From Viridothelium virens (Eukaryota; Ascomycota; Dothideomycetes; Trypetheliales; Trypetheliaceae), in contig ML991801.1 in the NCBI GenBank assembly GCA_010094025.1, positions 248,001-312,000 on the forward strand: a stretch of 64,000 nt of DNA, given 5' to 3'. A model generated the notes under the pieces. That model ran no database searches, was not told the DNA's origin, and saw only the letters and a list, made by a program, of their open reading frames with translations. The position numbers and the translations under genes were made by a program. Within the stretch, counting starts at the first letter, position 1. Each line of letters starts with the position of its first letter. Shown here piece by piece: positions 1-12,728 of this stretch.

Positions 1-1743
1 GACAGCCTTTCGACTTTCGCCACACGTAGTGTATCTAGGTACTGTTACTACCGTTGACGCAACTTTCCGACCTTGGAAAAAGGGCAGGAAGTTATCACAT
101 CCATCAGCGCTCAAAAGTCGCGCACCCTCAAAGTAACCCCACGAGTAGTTTTCTTTCGCGCTTGTGATGCTTTTGGAAAAAGCCAAGGGTGCAAAGTTAC
201 ATTTCCATCCATCTTCGACTTTGGCGTCGCACGTCTAGCCATCCTCCAATCGATCAAGCTAGAGTCTGAAGTCAACAAAATTCCGAAACCCATTCATGCA
301 GTGTGATAGTATAGAAACCCCCGCTAGGCTAACCTCATGCTCCCGTCAGGGGTGACAGGAAAGTACTGCGGAAAATCTCCTATCTCCAGAAGTGGTAGGA
401 CCGATGCATCATTTGCAAACCCTACTGGACGGAAGTGGCGAGAATCAACATCTAACTCTTGCTAGTTATGGTCCTGTACATTGCTACGAGCCGTGTTACT
501 CGGCAAGAAAGCGTGCACATCGCTTCTGTTGGACATTTAAAATGTGTCGTAAACGTGCAGACTGGAGTTTGATTTGGCCAAGGCATCTGTCATGCCCTGC
601 ATGATCAGCAGGAGATTTTGGCTATGAGCCAATCCGAAGAAGCTACAGTGATGCAGAGATCTGCTTGGCCGACTCATCAGCCTCAATGCCCCAGCGGTTC
701 GGTCCCCGGGTAAGACTAACGTCCAGTGTTATCGCGCGTGCGTCTCTCATGGCGCGGGAAGTTAGACTGGAAGCCATGCTGCAAAGGGTGGCCGACGTTG
801 GCGTCAGGATATTGCTGGAATTCAAAATAAGCAAGGTAGGCGACCGCTACATAATTCCTCTCATCAAATTGTTATCAGGTTCGTCCACGAGCTATACTGA
901 ATCAGGCGCATCCCGTTGTCGCTGCAGCTCTGGGAGGCCCGCACATTCGTACAATCTAGGTGAAAGGCAAATGGCCTGACAGGGCTACGGCTTGTCTAAC
1001 CTTATGCAAGCCATCCAACGGCTTGTTGCAACGTGATTCCCGCGTGGGCGGAGCCATGGCTTCTCCAGGACTTTGGAGTAGAAAAGACAGGGTACCCGTT
1101 GATATTTTACAGATCCTAGAAAAAGGACCAGGCCTGAAACGAGAAATTGAATCCGTTTCTCTACATGCCAAAGCCGCCTGTTGGTAGTCGCTGTTGGATT
1201 AGTACATTGGCAAAGTGAAGCGTATGGATAAGCTGTGGCTTCATCCTACCTGTTCTAGCATATTTAAAGAGGATCGGCACTCACCCAGCTCAGCTATTAG
1301 TTGGATCCTACCCGTCGGCCGCGGCAGCACCCTTTCCCCTTGTCCATCTCGATTTGCATACGAAACACTCAAGGCCGTTCGGGTCTATGACCAAAATCAA
1401 GTGCTCTCCGGCTTTGGTCTTTTACCCACAGGAAAAAGAAATTTCGTGATCGAGCTTGGGCGACGTAAACGGCCAGGTATAACGCGTCCTGTCTATCAAC
1501 CCAAGCCGCAGACCGGAGACTTATTAGTCCCAAGCAGTCGCCGCTCCACGACGCAGAAGTGAATCAGGTTCTATCTTCCTCTGCGCGGAAGTGGTACTTT
1601 CCCCATCCAGTCACCTGATCGTGGTTTGAATACTGAGGATTTCAAATCATCCTCGCACTCACCGACATCATACTACATTCAAATTTCAATTCATTCACGG
1701 TGCTCTGAGACCGATATTTACAGGGTCTTTTTCTCACGCTACG
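1..1743. other. Intergenic or unresolved region
   Basis: No convincing gene. Short open frames occur on both strands (the longest about 115 codons near 1215-1562), but none has a domain, recognisable composition or splice context. The last few hundred bases probably hold the promoter of the gene starting at 1744. Confidence 0.4.
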
Positions 1744-2613
1744 ATGCCCCATTCAGCAGCCAACCGCACTACGCGACGCAATGTTTCTTTGACGGGCGGC
1801 CAACAAGGCGAGAGGTCAGGTCGGTCGAAGGAGAAAGAGGTCGTATCAAGAGAAGGTTCGAGCTCAACCTCCCTGACAAGGGGAAGGCTCGCTCGCCATG
1901 ATGAACGTGTTTACCCTGTCAGTGCTGGTTAGATCCCTTTCTCTCATAAGGAGATACTGACGAAGTTTGGTCTTACTATAGCGAGATCAGCACTATACGC
2001 AAAATGTGATACTTGATGAGCAACTCCATGATTATTACCGAGCCTCACACCGATACCTCCATCAAGATGAACCCGAAGAGGATCTGCTATCCGACGCAGG
2101 AGCCTCCAGAAACACAGCAAGGGAGGTCGACCCATCAGTGGAGCAGAACCTCGGGCTTCACCACAGACCCTTGACGTCATCTCAACCTCCTCTCAAACGT
2201 TTTGCTACGATTGATGGCGCGAATGAACCCTTCCCTACGTATGTCAAGCGGTCGATGAGCGACACCGGGATCGGTTTTGGAGACATGGAGGGAGTGCAGA
2301 GACGCGAGGAAAATGCAGAGCTTTTGTCGAACGAGGTCTTGAATTTGAAAAGAACAAACAGTACTTCGACAGGAAGAATTACGGCATTTCCCGAGAAGCG
2401 AACGCGATTGCAACCTGACAGCGTGAGCGAGCAGGTCCATGAACGTGAAGAAGGATCTCCAGAGCATTGAATATGTATCCAAGTTGCCAAGGGTATGTTC
2501 CCTGTGTGATCGCAATCTGGTTTCCGACAAGGGGTTGGTATTTGCTAGTGGGGGCCAGGCGCTAACATTCTTTGCCGCAGGCAGCTCAACAGACCATTCA
2601 CCGGCAGATTTGA
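1744..2613 (+). CDS. Unrecognised spliced gene, hydrophilic product
   Basis: I do not recognise this gene. Exon 1 (1744-1917) joins exon 2 (1982 onward) in frame through a 64-nt intron with donor GTCAGT, branch GATACTGACG and acceptor TATAG. The product is hydrophilic, rich in Arg, Ser, Glu and Asp, with no signal peptide or membrane segment. Exon 2 stays open to a stop at 2468-2470. A second good intron (donor GGTATGTT at 2493, branch GCGCTAAC, acceptor GCCGCAG ending 2580) lies just beyond that stop, so the 3' end may be spliced differently; one option uses the GTGAGC donor at 2423 and the acceptor at 2580, ending with a stop at 2611-2613. A minus-strand frame of about 192 codons overlaps (2177-2755) but has less protein-like composition. 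The exon 1 to exon 2 join is the best supported part. Confidence 0.4.
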
Positions 2614-3646
2614 TTTTCAGCATAATCATCACCCGAAGACAGCCTTGTTGATGAACGGCAACAAAAGTTTGGAGCATTTCTGTAGCGACCTCAGGCGTGA
2701 TATTCATGGAGGCATGGCACGGGCGGAAGATTTGGGTTTCAGGAATCGAGGGCAAGTGGGAGGGATCACTTTCTGTTCATATCTAGTCTTTCTTGAGCTG
2801 TTCAGGTAGTCGGTATGGACGTCTTGTATTCCGTATCCAGGCAACAGCACCTCTTGGTGCATGACTGTCATCGCGCAACTTTAGGCAGCCAGCGAGTCAG
2901 TCACATGCAGTGGGTACATGTAAGGCTGAAGACTAAGCTGGTTTTATGCAAGATATGTAGGTAACTACATATACACTATACCCATTACGCAAGTTATGCA
3001 AAATGGTAATCTAGAAATGACCTTGGCGTTACACAAGCGGCTAAGCTAGAGCACGTCGGGCAAGACCCTGGCAATCTGGCCGGGCATGCCTTCCCTTCCG
3101 CTCATTCCCCCCACCATGTGCATTCCCACCAGGCCGTACGTCAGTGACACCCAACGGGACTTTTGCGTCATTGCCTAACAACTTCAACTCGTCTTTGTGC
3201 TGCAACCACGTAGTGCACGGTGTTTCACAGTTGCCAATTGCGTTCGACGGATACTTCTTCTGACAGGAATGTCATGACTGCCTTTGTAGCACTTGCAGCT
3301 GCCTGTGCGAGTTGCGATACTGCCTCTTAGTCCCCGTCACCGCTCATTCATCGTTTAATCATTTGCCCTTCCTCTCCATTGCCCATGACCTATCTCGCTC
3401 TATCCGTATCACCAGATCCTCTTCTCCTGACGCCAATTGCATAGATCTCATACCCTATTCTCAGTTTCTAGATTTGCGGCTCCATCGCGTGACCACCAAC
3501 CGCATCCTTTAAGTCTCCAACAAAGCCTCTGCCCGGCCAGCCTAGAGAGCCCCACTACGTACCACCTATTGCTTAATTATCACACTTTCATACATTGAAT
3601 CTAGCCCTACTTCTCGACTGCTCCGATATCTCCTACCAGTACCCGT
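2614..3646. other. Intergenic, upstream of trehalase
   Basis: About 1 kb between an unrecognised gene and the trehalase gene. The last 400 bases are pyrimidine-rich (repeated CTCTCC/TCCTCT runs), as is common in fungal promoters and 5' leaders. No gene seen. Confidence 0.5.
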
Positions 3647-6071
3647 ATGATGACCTCGCCAAATGTGCCTCGCCGTAGTACCAATGATCTCGATCCCTTT
3701 GCCCCAGCAAATCAGTATTATGGAGAATCTCACACACGGGCTCGGAAGCACAATAAAACGAGAACATATTCCGCGGTACAGTCGTTCCATTCCATCTTTA
3801 CAGGAATCAGAGCAGAAGCTAATAGTTGTACTGCCAGGTCGTTGAGCCAGGCAGCCACAAGCAGGAAGTGCTGGCGAAAAATCAGGTTAGGAGATCAAGC
3901 CATGGTAAGAACCCATGACCTATATCTAGTCTCTAAGAGTCGACTAACAATTCTTCCTACAGATGAGCAGACCCTTCAACCTCGCACATTCTTCATTCCC
4001 GTCGAATCTACACTCAAAACATTGCTATCGAGGGAGGATACGGACAAGAACTGTCAGATAACAATTGATGATGCCGGGCCAAAGGTGGGATCTTGAGAAT
4101 TTTGAGATGTGTGGCATACATAATTGACAGTCATGATCAGGTCTTGTCAGTTGGCACGGCAGCCTCGGGTGGCTACAACAGATTTGACGTCCGAGGCACC
4201 TATATGCTGTCCAATCTCCTGCAGGAACTCACGTTGGCTCAAGATTACGGACGAAAACACATCATCCTGGATGAAGCCCGTCTGAATGAAAATCCCGTCA
4301 ATAGGCTCGCGCGTATGGTCAAAGACGCTTTCTGGCCAGGCCTCACACGACGAATCGATGGCTCCAATATTGCCCAGGTTGGCAGAGATCCGAAAGATTG
4401 GACGCCAGATCCACGACCCCGAATATACATACCCAAGGGTGCACCACAACAGTATGAGTACTACAAGCATATTGCAGAAGTCCATCCAGAGATGCGGCTT
4501 GATGTGCAATGGTTGAAGGACCCATGTGATGACCCCGCCTACGTGAGGGATCTAAATGATGCACCTGGTCTTCTGGCCGTGGCAATGGAAGAGTACGTAA
4601 AGGATACTAAGACAGGTGAGAAGGACTTGCGTGGTCTGCCTTTTGTTGTTCCTGGAGGAAGATTCAATGAACTCTACGGATGGGACAGTTACATGGAGTC
4701 ACTCGGATTGCTCGTTAACGATCAGGTCGATCTCGCAAAGTCCATGGTGCAAAATTTCGTCTTCTGCATCGAGCACTACGGCAAAATCCTCAACGCCAAT
4801 CGGACATACTATCTTTGCCGGACTCAACCGCCATTCCTTACAGATATGGCTTTGAGAGTATACGAGCGCATCAAACATGAACCCTCATCCCTCGAATTCC
4901 TTCGGAGCGCTATTCTCGCAGCTATCAAAGAGTATTACAACGTCTGGATGTCTGCACCTCGATTAGACGAAAAGACCGGGCTATCTCGATATCGGCCTGG
5001 CGGGTTGGGCGTCCCACCCGAGACCGAAGCCTCCCATTTCGTGCACGTGCTCCAGCCCTACGCCAACAAGCATGACATGGCCTTCAAAGATTTCGTCCAC
5101 GCCTACAACCACCAACTCGTCATCGAGCCCGAGCTAGACGAGTACTTCCTGCACGACCGCGCCGTCCGCGAGTCCGGCCACGACACCTCGTACCGACTCG
5201 AGCGCGTGGCCGCCAACCTCGCCACCATCGACGTCAACGCCCTGCTCTTCAAGTACGAATGCGACATCGGCCGCACCATCCGCAACGTCTTCGGCGACCG
5301 CCTGCGCATCCCGCCCGAATTCTGCGCCCGCGGCCACGAGCCCAACACCATCGAGACATCGGCCATCTGGGACCGACGGGCCAAGAAGCGCAAGCAGCTG
5401 CTCGACAAGTACATGTGGAATGAGGAGAAGGGCATGTACTTCGACTACGACACCGTCAAGGAGCAGCAGACGGGCTACGAGAGCGCCACCACCTTCTGGG
5501 CCATGTGGTCCGGCGTCTGCACCCCGCGCCAGGCCGCCATCATGGTTACGAAGGCACTGCCCAAGTTCGAGGCGTTTGGTGGCTTAGTGTCAGGGACGGA
5601 AGAGTCGCGCGGTGCGGTCGGGCTCAATCGGCCGAATCGACAGTGGGATTATCCGTTTGGCTGGGCGCCGCAGCAGATTCTCGCGTGGACGGGGTTGCTG
5701 CGGTTTGGGTATGAGGTCGAGGCGCAGCGGCTGGCATACAAATGGCTCTACATGGTGACAAAGTGCTTTGTGGACTTCAATGGAGTGGTGGTAGAGAAGT
5801 ACGACGTGACGAGGCCGATTGATCCACATAAGGTGGAGGCGGAGTATGGGAACCAGGGGAGCGATTTCAAGGGCGTGGCTCGCGAAGGGTGAGTTACCGT
5901 TGACCACATTTAGGATCTCGAGATCACGCTGATTTGTTGAATAGTTTCGGATGGGTGAATGCCAGCTATGTCTACGGCCTTCAGATCATCAACGCCCACA
6001 TGCGGCGCGCTCTCGGCGTCGTCCAAGACTGGCCCACGTTCACCAAGATGACTGAGAACGTCCCCCTGTGA
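3647..6071 (+). CDS. nth1: Neutral trehalase (GH37)
   Basis: Cytosolic hydrolase splitting trehalose into two glucose molecules; it mobilises the stress and spore sugar. Five exons fit: 3647-3775, 3838-3904, 3963-4084, 4141-5888 and 5945-6071, giving 730 residues, the usual length for fungal neutral trehalases. Both GH37 signatures are present: [14 protein letters not shown] and [10 protein letters not shown]. An N-terminal Ca-binding segment ([12 protein letters not shown], about residues 88-99) and the PKA-type site RRSSHDEQ (residues 61-68) match the regulatory region of neutral, not acid, trehalases, and there is no signal peptide. Reading through the first intron gives a different open frame for exon 2; the spliced frame is preferred because it produces the RRSSHDE site. 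By family knowledge the enzyme is activated by cAMP-dependent phosphorylation and calcium. The C-terminus ends soon after the conserved [17 protein letters not shown] segment. Confidence 0.95.
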
Positions 6072-6868
6072 CCGCACTACCTATTGTACGGATGAAAGCG
6101 AATTCTTGTCTGCTCCCCTTGGCATTTCGAACGACGTCTCTTCAATTTCAGAATTCGCTGTCCATTTATTCCTAATTTCTCTTCCTCTTCTTCTCTCAAG
6201 CCGCCTGTACCTACTTTACAGCTTGGTATCTTCTCAGTAACATTTTCTACCAGCTTTCTCAAGGGTAACAAGTTGCTAGCAGCTTCAAACTGTCCTATGT
6301 GAGCAAGCGGCGTAAGGAGAGGGGCTTAATGTATTGATAGAACATGACGGTACGGGCTCGGCAGTCCCCAGTTAGTATGACATAAGCTACACTTATTGAA
6401 GCCTGAACTGCGATCGATCTCTACTGGTTTAATTCAATCTGCGCATCAGACAAACGATACACACGCGATATGGGATGGGATCGGTCAGCTATTGAGCCTT
6501 GAAGATATGATAGAATGCGTGAAGATATCGTAGGCAGCCGTCTTCTCAGGTATGTTTCCATTTGACTGCGTGTTGTAGCATAGAGACTCCAGACCGTGAG
6601 GTTAAAGTCAGGAAAAACCACGACAGCAGACACTTGATTGGTTCCCGCCGAATGTGGCCGCTGCAGCTAAAGTCCGTCTCATGTCACGTGTATATCGCGA
6701 ATCCTTGCGGCCCCAGCCACGCGCCACTGTCCGCCGCACGTCACGATGCCTTGGATCTTAGCCGGCCACTCGCCTTCAAAGTTACCAAACATCCATCCAG
6801 CATGAGCCCTGGAGTTCGGTCGCTGTCGAAATCCGTTCGTCCAGCATCGCCATCAGCTGGGCGCAACA
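6072..6868. other. Intergenic between trehalase and coiled-coil gene
   Basis: Holds the trehalase 3' end and the upstream region of the next gene. CACGTG-type and GGCCGC-type GC-rich words appear near 6650-6770, but no specific site can be assigned. No gene seen. Confidence 0.5.
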
Positions 6869-9106
6869 ATGCAACCGCTTACGAACATCAAAGACCTCAT
6901 AGAACAAAGCATTCCTCGTTCCCCACTTAACCCAAGACCTCTCGTTTGTTGCTGCGGCGAAAGTGATTGCGCATTCCTACAGCAGACCCACACCGCGTTC
7001 AACGGACTCGAAGCTGACGTACAGACTGCCGCTAAGCTTGGTCAGGTATGTAGAGGCATCTCTTTTTCGCAATAGAAACGCGCTTTCAATCTGCGGTATT
7101 CCATGGGTAACTTCGGTCACCGGCGACGTTTGTCGGAGAAAGAAACAGGGCAGAGAAACATGGCAACATCGCTAACGTTCTCTCTACAGGCATTGCTAGT
7201 CCGGCACGAAACTTACGTGGCCGATGCAGAACAAGAGAGGCTTAGAATGACTGCGACTATCGAGAAATTGGAGCATGAGAAGCATGACTTAGAGGCAGAC
7301 AATGCGCGCACTATCGAAGAGAATAGAGGTCTGCTCGACCAACTCGAATCACTCAATAATGATCTGTCGGACTCCGAGACCCAGATCAAGTCGCTAACGG
7401 CTACTTTACACTCTACGCAAGAAGAGCTGCAGCATCTGTCGGTATTGGCTACGCGGACCGAAGAACTCGAAAGCCAGTTAATTGCTTTCGAGCGTGACCA
7501 TGCACAACTCCAGCGAACACTTTCGTCGACTGAAGAGGAGGAGCAAACGGCGGTTCAGCGGTGGAAGGATGCAGAGCGCACACTATCGCATCTACAAGAT
7601 CAAATGGAACGAATGGAGCAAGAAGCTAGCAGTGAACGGAAAAGGCACATGGATGTCGTCAACCGTATGGAAAGGAGAAGGGCAGTCGAAAGAGAATTAG
7701 AAATGGCCGCGGGCAGATTAAAAGGAGCAGCTGCAGCAAAAAATGCGGATCACGAGGGAATGAATGGCGACGTCGTGTCACACTTCGTCAAGGATATCCT
7801 AGCCGACAATGCCAATCTACAGATGGGTATTGTTGAGCTTCGTGAAATGCTTCTAAACTCCAACGATGAAGTAGAAAAGCTGAGAGAGGAAGTTTTGCTG
7901 CATCAGCCCCTGGACGAGGTTGAAGAAGAAGGTAACACTCTCCGGGAAGAGCTTGGGTTGGGAGTGAGCCGGACTCCGAGTCAAGAAGTTCACGTCCATC
8001 ATCATTACTATCCCCCAACGCCAAACCGTGAGCAAGGAAAGAATAAGGCGACTGCTCTAAGACGACCTCGCAAGAAGCGCAACGCTGTTATGCCTGGATA
8101 CGCTACACCTCCTTCATCAAGGAATCGACCCTCATACGACTCATCGACGAGGAGCAGATCTTCAACACCCTCGTCTTCCGCGACCATACTTGCGCAAACT
8201 TCTGCTTCTCTACCACAAGAGTCCCTGAGCACGAACCGCTGGTCAATGCAATCTTCGCGGACAGGTACCTCATCTCTGATATCACCCTTATCTTCATCTC
8301 CCCAGTCGACCTCCCACCGCACATCATCAATCTTCGAGCGCGTCTTCAGTGACGGGGCTATGGACTCATCGCGTCCAACAAGCCCCGAAAGCAATGATCC
8401 CGGCTCGCCAATTTCAGACACACCCAAGCGGGTCCGTCCTACGCAGAGCTCTCATCGAAGCTTTTCAGCCCCCTTGGCGTTTCAGCCGAAGAGCTCTCGC
8501 GCCGCTCCCTTCATAACCCTCGAGACCACCTCCGAAGAACCCTCTATACATCTACCTCAACAATCCGATCTGTCACCCTCATCTCAAAACTTCTCTACAG
8601 ACTCTGACCCCACCCTCACTATCCCTCCCGACGAGACATCATCTCCACCTCCCACCTCACCACCTCTCTACGACCTCTCCCCAACACTCCCCTCCCGCCC
8701 CCGCCTCCACCGCTCCTCCTCCCACGACTCCCTCCTCTCAATCTCAGGAATGGACATCCACGCCCCCTCCCACTACGACCCCACCACCACCTCGTCGAAC
8801 CCGCACCATCTCCGCCACCGCCCCTCTCACCTCCTCCTCTCCCAATCATCCGCCACTCCAGCCACGGCATCGCTCTCCGCCGCCACAGCCGCAAGGCCAT
8901 CTCTCGGGCACAGCGCCTCCCGCGCAGACCTGCAGCGCTCGCTGATGCTTGGCGATCGCGGCGAGCGTGACGGTGGCGGCGGGTCTGCTGGCTTAGGGAA
9001 GAAGGTCGGCGGGTGGGTGGTGGGGCTCTGGGGGAGTACGCCGGCGCCGAGTCCGGGCGCTGCGTCGAAAGCGGCGTCGCCACGGGTAGGGTCGAGATCG
9101 AGGCCT

Positions 9107-9163
<57 letters not shown>

Positions 9164-9409
9164 GCGGGGGGTGCGGGGGACGGGAGGGGAAAGGGAAAGG
9201 AGAAGGTGCTGGGGGTTGGAGAGAAGGATGGTGAGGAGGAGGGAGGAGGTCTACCTGAGCCGCCGACGGTCGGGATGCGGAAACTAAGGAGTCCGGGGGT
9301 GAATCAGCGGGGGCCGATTCTGGGGTTGGGGCCGGAGGTTAGGGGGACGGAGGTGGTGGTTGGGAAGATGGATCAAGATGCGCTGAGGGAGATTTTGGAT
9401 GAGGGATGA
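6869..9409 (+). CDS. Coiled-coil protein with polyglycine tract
   Basis: Two exons, 6869-7045 and 7190-9409, joined in phase through a 144-nt intron (donor GTATGT, branch GCTAAC, acceptor CTACAG), give 798 residues. The N-terminus has a short Cys cluster (CCCGESDC, about residues 27-34). Residues about 60-270 form a long Glu/Leu/Arg coiled coil. A conserved-looking HVHHHYYPPT segment follows near residue 295, then a long Ser/Pro/Thr-rich disordered tail. Near residue 700 a run of 53 consecutive G bases (9110-9162) codes for a polyglycine stretch in frame. Product unknown; a cytoskeletal or spindle-pole role would be a guess from architecture only. The stop at 9407-9409 follows a Gly/Glu-rich tail. 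Codon use after 8950 is markedly G-rich, unlike the N-terminal half. Confidence 0.75.
9110..9162 (+). repeat. 53-nt guanine homopolymer
   Basis: An uninterrupted run of 53 G inside the coding region of the coiled-coil gene, flanked by further G-rich sequence (GGTGCGGGGGGTGCGGGGGA follows). It codes for polyglycine in the gene's frame. Such a run can form G-quadruplexes and slips easily, and homopolymers of this length are also prone to assembly or sequencing error. Confidence 0.95.
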
Positions 9410-11134
9410 GGTTGGGCGGGATGGGCAGCTTTCTTTTTGCGAGAGCGCTGGCGTTCAATCGGGGGGCGTTTGAATTTTTTTACAAGGTCGTGCTTGTCAT
9501 CCACAGTTGGTAATGGGATGGGATGGCGGTAATGAGGATTGCGTCCTTTTCGCGCGGCGTCTTTAGAAAGGAGAGGGACAAGGAATCCGGCAAGACGGAG
9601 GCCTCAGTGCCATTGGCGGCACACTTCTTTATCTCCTTTTGTCAAATGTAATTGGGAGGAATCTCTGGTTATATCAGGGCGGCCTTGATCATCTAGCATA
9701 GATGATAGTACATGCTCTGAGGAGCTTTCGAAATCCACAGAAACTCATATTACACTTTCCAGCGACCGAGAAGCGCAACATCAGCGCCGGATAAGTTCAC
9801 GCAGCCAGGACTGTGACCAGGTGCTACTCTATGATCATCAGCGGCGATACATGTTGCATGATAGGCCATTGATAAGTACAGACATTTTTGTGAGCCAAAT
9901 CTATTGGTTAGACAAAAAGTTACACATTTCCTGCTTGAATGATTTCGCATATCCAGCAGCTTAACCAAGTTTAATGATTCCGCATCGGTTTTGAGATACG
10001 AGTCGTAGGGAGAAAGAGGTCCGATTAATAATGACCTTTGATCCGAATATTTGTAGTGACCGCAGGGGTCGAGAGCATAGCCAGCTGTGGGGTAGACTTT
10101 TCCAAACTCAGCATATGTAGAATTAAATTGAATAGCACGGTTTTCCAGGGATTGTCTGTAAGGGATTGGTTGTGGCAGTGTAGGAATGCCAACTGTATGA
10201 GGCTAAATTATGGCGAACCTTCTCAGCCTCTGCGGGGCTCCATCGAGAACATATATGGCCTGCTAGCGGCCTTATATGCAGCTTCATATGGAGTTCTGCA
10301 CGTATATAGGTACCTTATACAGGTCAAGGGTTCTGACATTATCCATCTTATACGAATAGTGTTATATGTGGTACTCGGAGGATAAGCTTGGACCAATTTA
10401 CACCACTTAAGCGAACTGCCGTACACTAGGCTAGAAGTGGTAATCTGGCTAATTAGCGCCTCTTTCGCGCGACTCTGAGATTCGTGCGAAGCTTTTCCGA
10501 ACACCACGCCTGAAAGTTGCATGAGCCATTGCGAAATTGAGAAATCAATTACAGCGTGAAAAAGTCTACATTGCTTGTAGAGCTCTTCCTATGCATCTAG
10601 CCTATGTCTTTTCGGTCGTCCGGATCTCCGAGAGAGTTCTCCCCAGTAAGCCTTGCATTTAGGCTGAGTGTGAAGGCCCTAGAAGTTCTATATTGGATCG
10701 CCTGACAACGTTTCATTTCTAGTGTGTTCGAGTCCGCTGATCCTTCACCAGGAACGAGCTCTCATATATTAAACCAGCCCTGCGATTTTGGCTTGGCAGA
10801 CCCTTGATTTTACTGAACTCTTCGTGCCAAGCCAACTAGACGTGCAACCGCTTTACTATGCTATTTTCCCTCAATCACGGTTCGCTGTCGCTTTCCAAAA
10901 TCTTGGGAATGAGCAGAGGGATTGTAGGATGGTGGCAATGCGTCCAAATGGAGAACCGGGAACAATATGGATATTATGCACCGTGGTAATGCCCAGAAGT
11001 TGACTGTTGCACTGGCAAATAAGCAAGAATGTGTTATCCATTTAAAGACCTTCTATCTCCTCCTAAACTCTAAAATCTGATAGACCAATTCCCGCAAAAC
11101 ATTTTCGTATACTTCATCGTCTATCGTTATCATC
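9410..11134. other. Intergenic, long xylanase upstream region
   Basis: About 1.7 kb with no supported gene; short open frames on both strands lack domains. Two GGCTAA words on the plus strand (10201-10206 and 10447-10452) match the binding core of the XlnR/Xyr1 xylanase activator. A TTTAAA at 11041-11046 lies about 90 bases before the xylanase start and could serve as a TATA-like element. Confidence 0.5.
10447..10452 (+). promoter_or_regulatory. Possible XlnR-type site
   Basis: GGCTAA, the core word bound by XlnR/Xyr1 in Aspergillus and Trichoderma, 683 bases upstream of the xylanase start; a second copy is at 10201. A six-base word is weak evidence alone; the support comes from the downstream gene being a xylanase. 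Confidence 0.25.
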
Positions 11135-12445
11135 ATGCGTTACACAACTGCGCTTTTCACGCTCAGCTCTGCGCTGCTTGCTCAGGCTGCGCCAACGTCC
11201 ATCGACGCAACGGCCGCCAGCATTGATGCCGCGTTCAAGGCAAAGGGAAAGAAGTATTTCGGAACATGTACAGACCAAGGAGAGCTCAGCTCGGGTGGCA
11301 GTGCAGCAGTCATACAAGCCGACTTTGGCCAGGTTACACCGGAGAACAGCATGAAATGGGACACGATTGAACCCAGCAGGGGTAACTTCAATTTTGCTCA
11401 GGCTGACTACCTCGTCAACTGGGCACAGACAAATAACAAAGTCGTTCGAGGACACAACACGCTTTGGTATCAACAGTTGCCGTCGTGGGTCAGTTCGATT
11501 ACAGACAAGGCTACTTTGACAACAGTCCTTCAGAACCATGTGACAACAGAGATTGGCCGATACAAAGGAAAGATCTACTCGTGGGTACGTAATACAAGTC
11601 TTTGAACAATCGTAGTTTCCTACTACTGTACTTATCGTGATGATAGGACGTTGTGAACGAAATCTTCAATGAAGATGGAACCCTTCGATCTGATGTCTTT
11701 TCCAACGTTCTTGGCGAAGACTTTGTACGTATCGCTTTCGAAGCTGCCCGTGCTGCCGACCCGAATGCGAAGCTGTATATTAATGATTACAAGTACGTAT
11801 CAATCTCGATACCTATCTACACATCGTGTTACTGACTTTTCGTACAGCCTTGACTCGCCGAACTATGCCAAACTCACAGGTCTTGTTGCCAAGGTCAAGC
11901 AATGGCGCGCTGCCGGCATCCCTATCGATGGAATTGGATCTCAATCACATTTATCGGCTGGAGGCTCTTCCGGTACCGCTGCTGCCCTCAAGACGCTTTG
12001 CGCTGCTGTCGATGAGTGCGCCATTACAGAACTCGATATTGCCAGCGCACCAGCGGCCGATTATGTTGCCGTGACGAATGCCTGCTTGGCGATCAGCAAC
12101 TGCGTCGGCATTACCGTCTGGGGCGTCCGGGACTCTGACAGCTGGCGTGCAAGCACCAACCCGCTTCTCTTCGACGCGAATTTCAACCCGAAGCCTGCAT
12201 ACACCGCTATACTCAATGCTTTAGGATCTACTTCTACTGGATCCACAGGCAGCGGCAGCGGCACTGGAACTGGTACGGGTACTGGCACCGGTACCGGCAC
12301 TGGCACTGGCACTGGCACCGGTACCAGCTCGGGTTCTGCGGCGCAATACGGCCAGTGCGGTGGTATTGGCTGGACAGGTCCCACTACCTGTGTCGCTCCC
12401 TACACCTGTAAGGCTGCGAATTCATACTACTCTCAATGCCTATAG
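11135..12445 (+). CDS. Secreted endo-1,4-beta-xylanase, GH10 with CBM1
   Basis: Secreted enzyme cutting internal beta-1,4 bonds of xylan. Three exons: 11135-11584, 11647-11792 and 11848-12445, giving 397 residues. A signal peptide ([20 protein letters not shown]) is followed by a GH10 barrel. The motif [10 protein letters not shown], the acid/base Glu in DVVNE (about residue 155, right after the first intron) and the nucleophile Glu in ITELDIA are all present. The C-terminus has a Gly/Thr linker made of perfect GT dipeptide repeats, then a family 1 cellulose-binding module with the expected Cys and aromatic pattern ([16 protein letters not shown]...YYSQCL). GH10 plus C-terminal CBM1 is a common fungal arrangement. 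It ends 283 bases from the convergent HET gene. Likely induced by xylose and repressed by glucose, from family knowledge and the upstream GGCTAA words. Confidence 0.96.
12236..12332 (+). repeat. Coding microsatellite in xylanase linker
   Basis: Tandem ACTGGC/ACCGGT-type hexamers coding for repeated Gly-Thr in the linker between the GH10 domain and CBM1. The hexamer array should vary in length between strains. Confidence 0.8.
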
Positions 12446-12728
12446 AGCAGTACTTGGTTTCCGTTCCCATTCTATGGAAATTTTCATGCCCTTCAATGTA
12501 AATATGTTCACGCCTACGCTCGGTATGCTTGCTGTCAGACGATTGTCAAGGCTCCTCTGATTAGTTAAGCTACATGTACATAGGATTGAAACCTGGAGCC
12601 CGTTTGTCTTAGCATATTTGCTGAGTAGAGTGCTTTCTCCTGTAAGAGTTTTGGTATTATTTGCCATGTAGTTTGGATTGTAGTGTGAGTCACCAAAGCG
12701 AAAAAGTTCCTTTAGCCGGAATTCCCAG

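Noticed and set aside
2177-2755. 192-codon minus-strand frame
   Set aside because: It overlaps the plus-strand spliced gene, which has in-frame introns with good branch points; the minus-strand reading has no domain.
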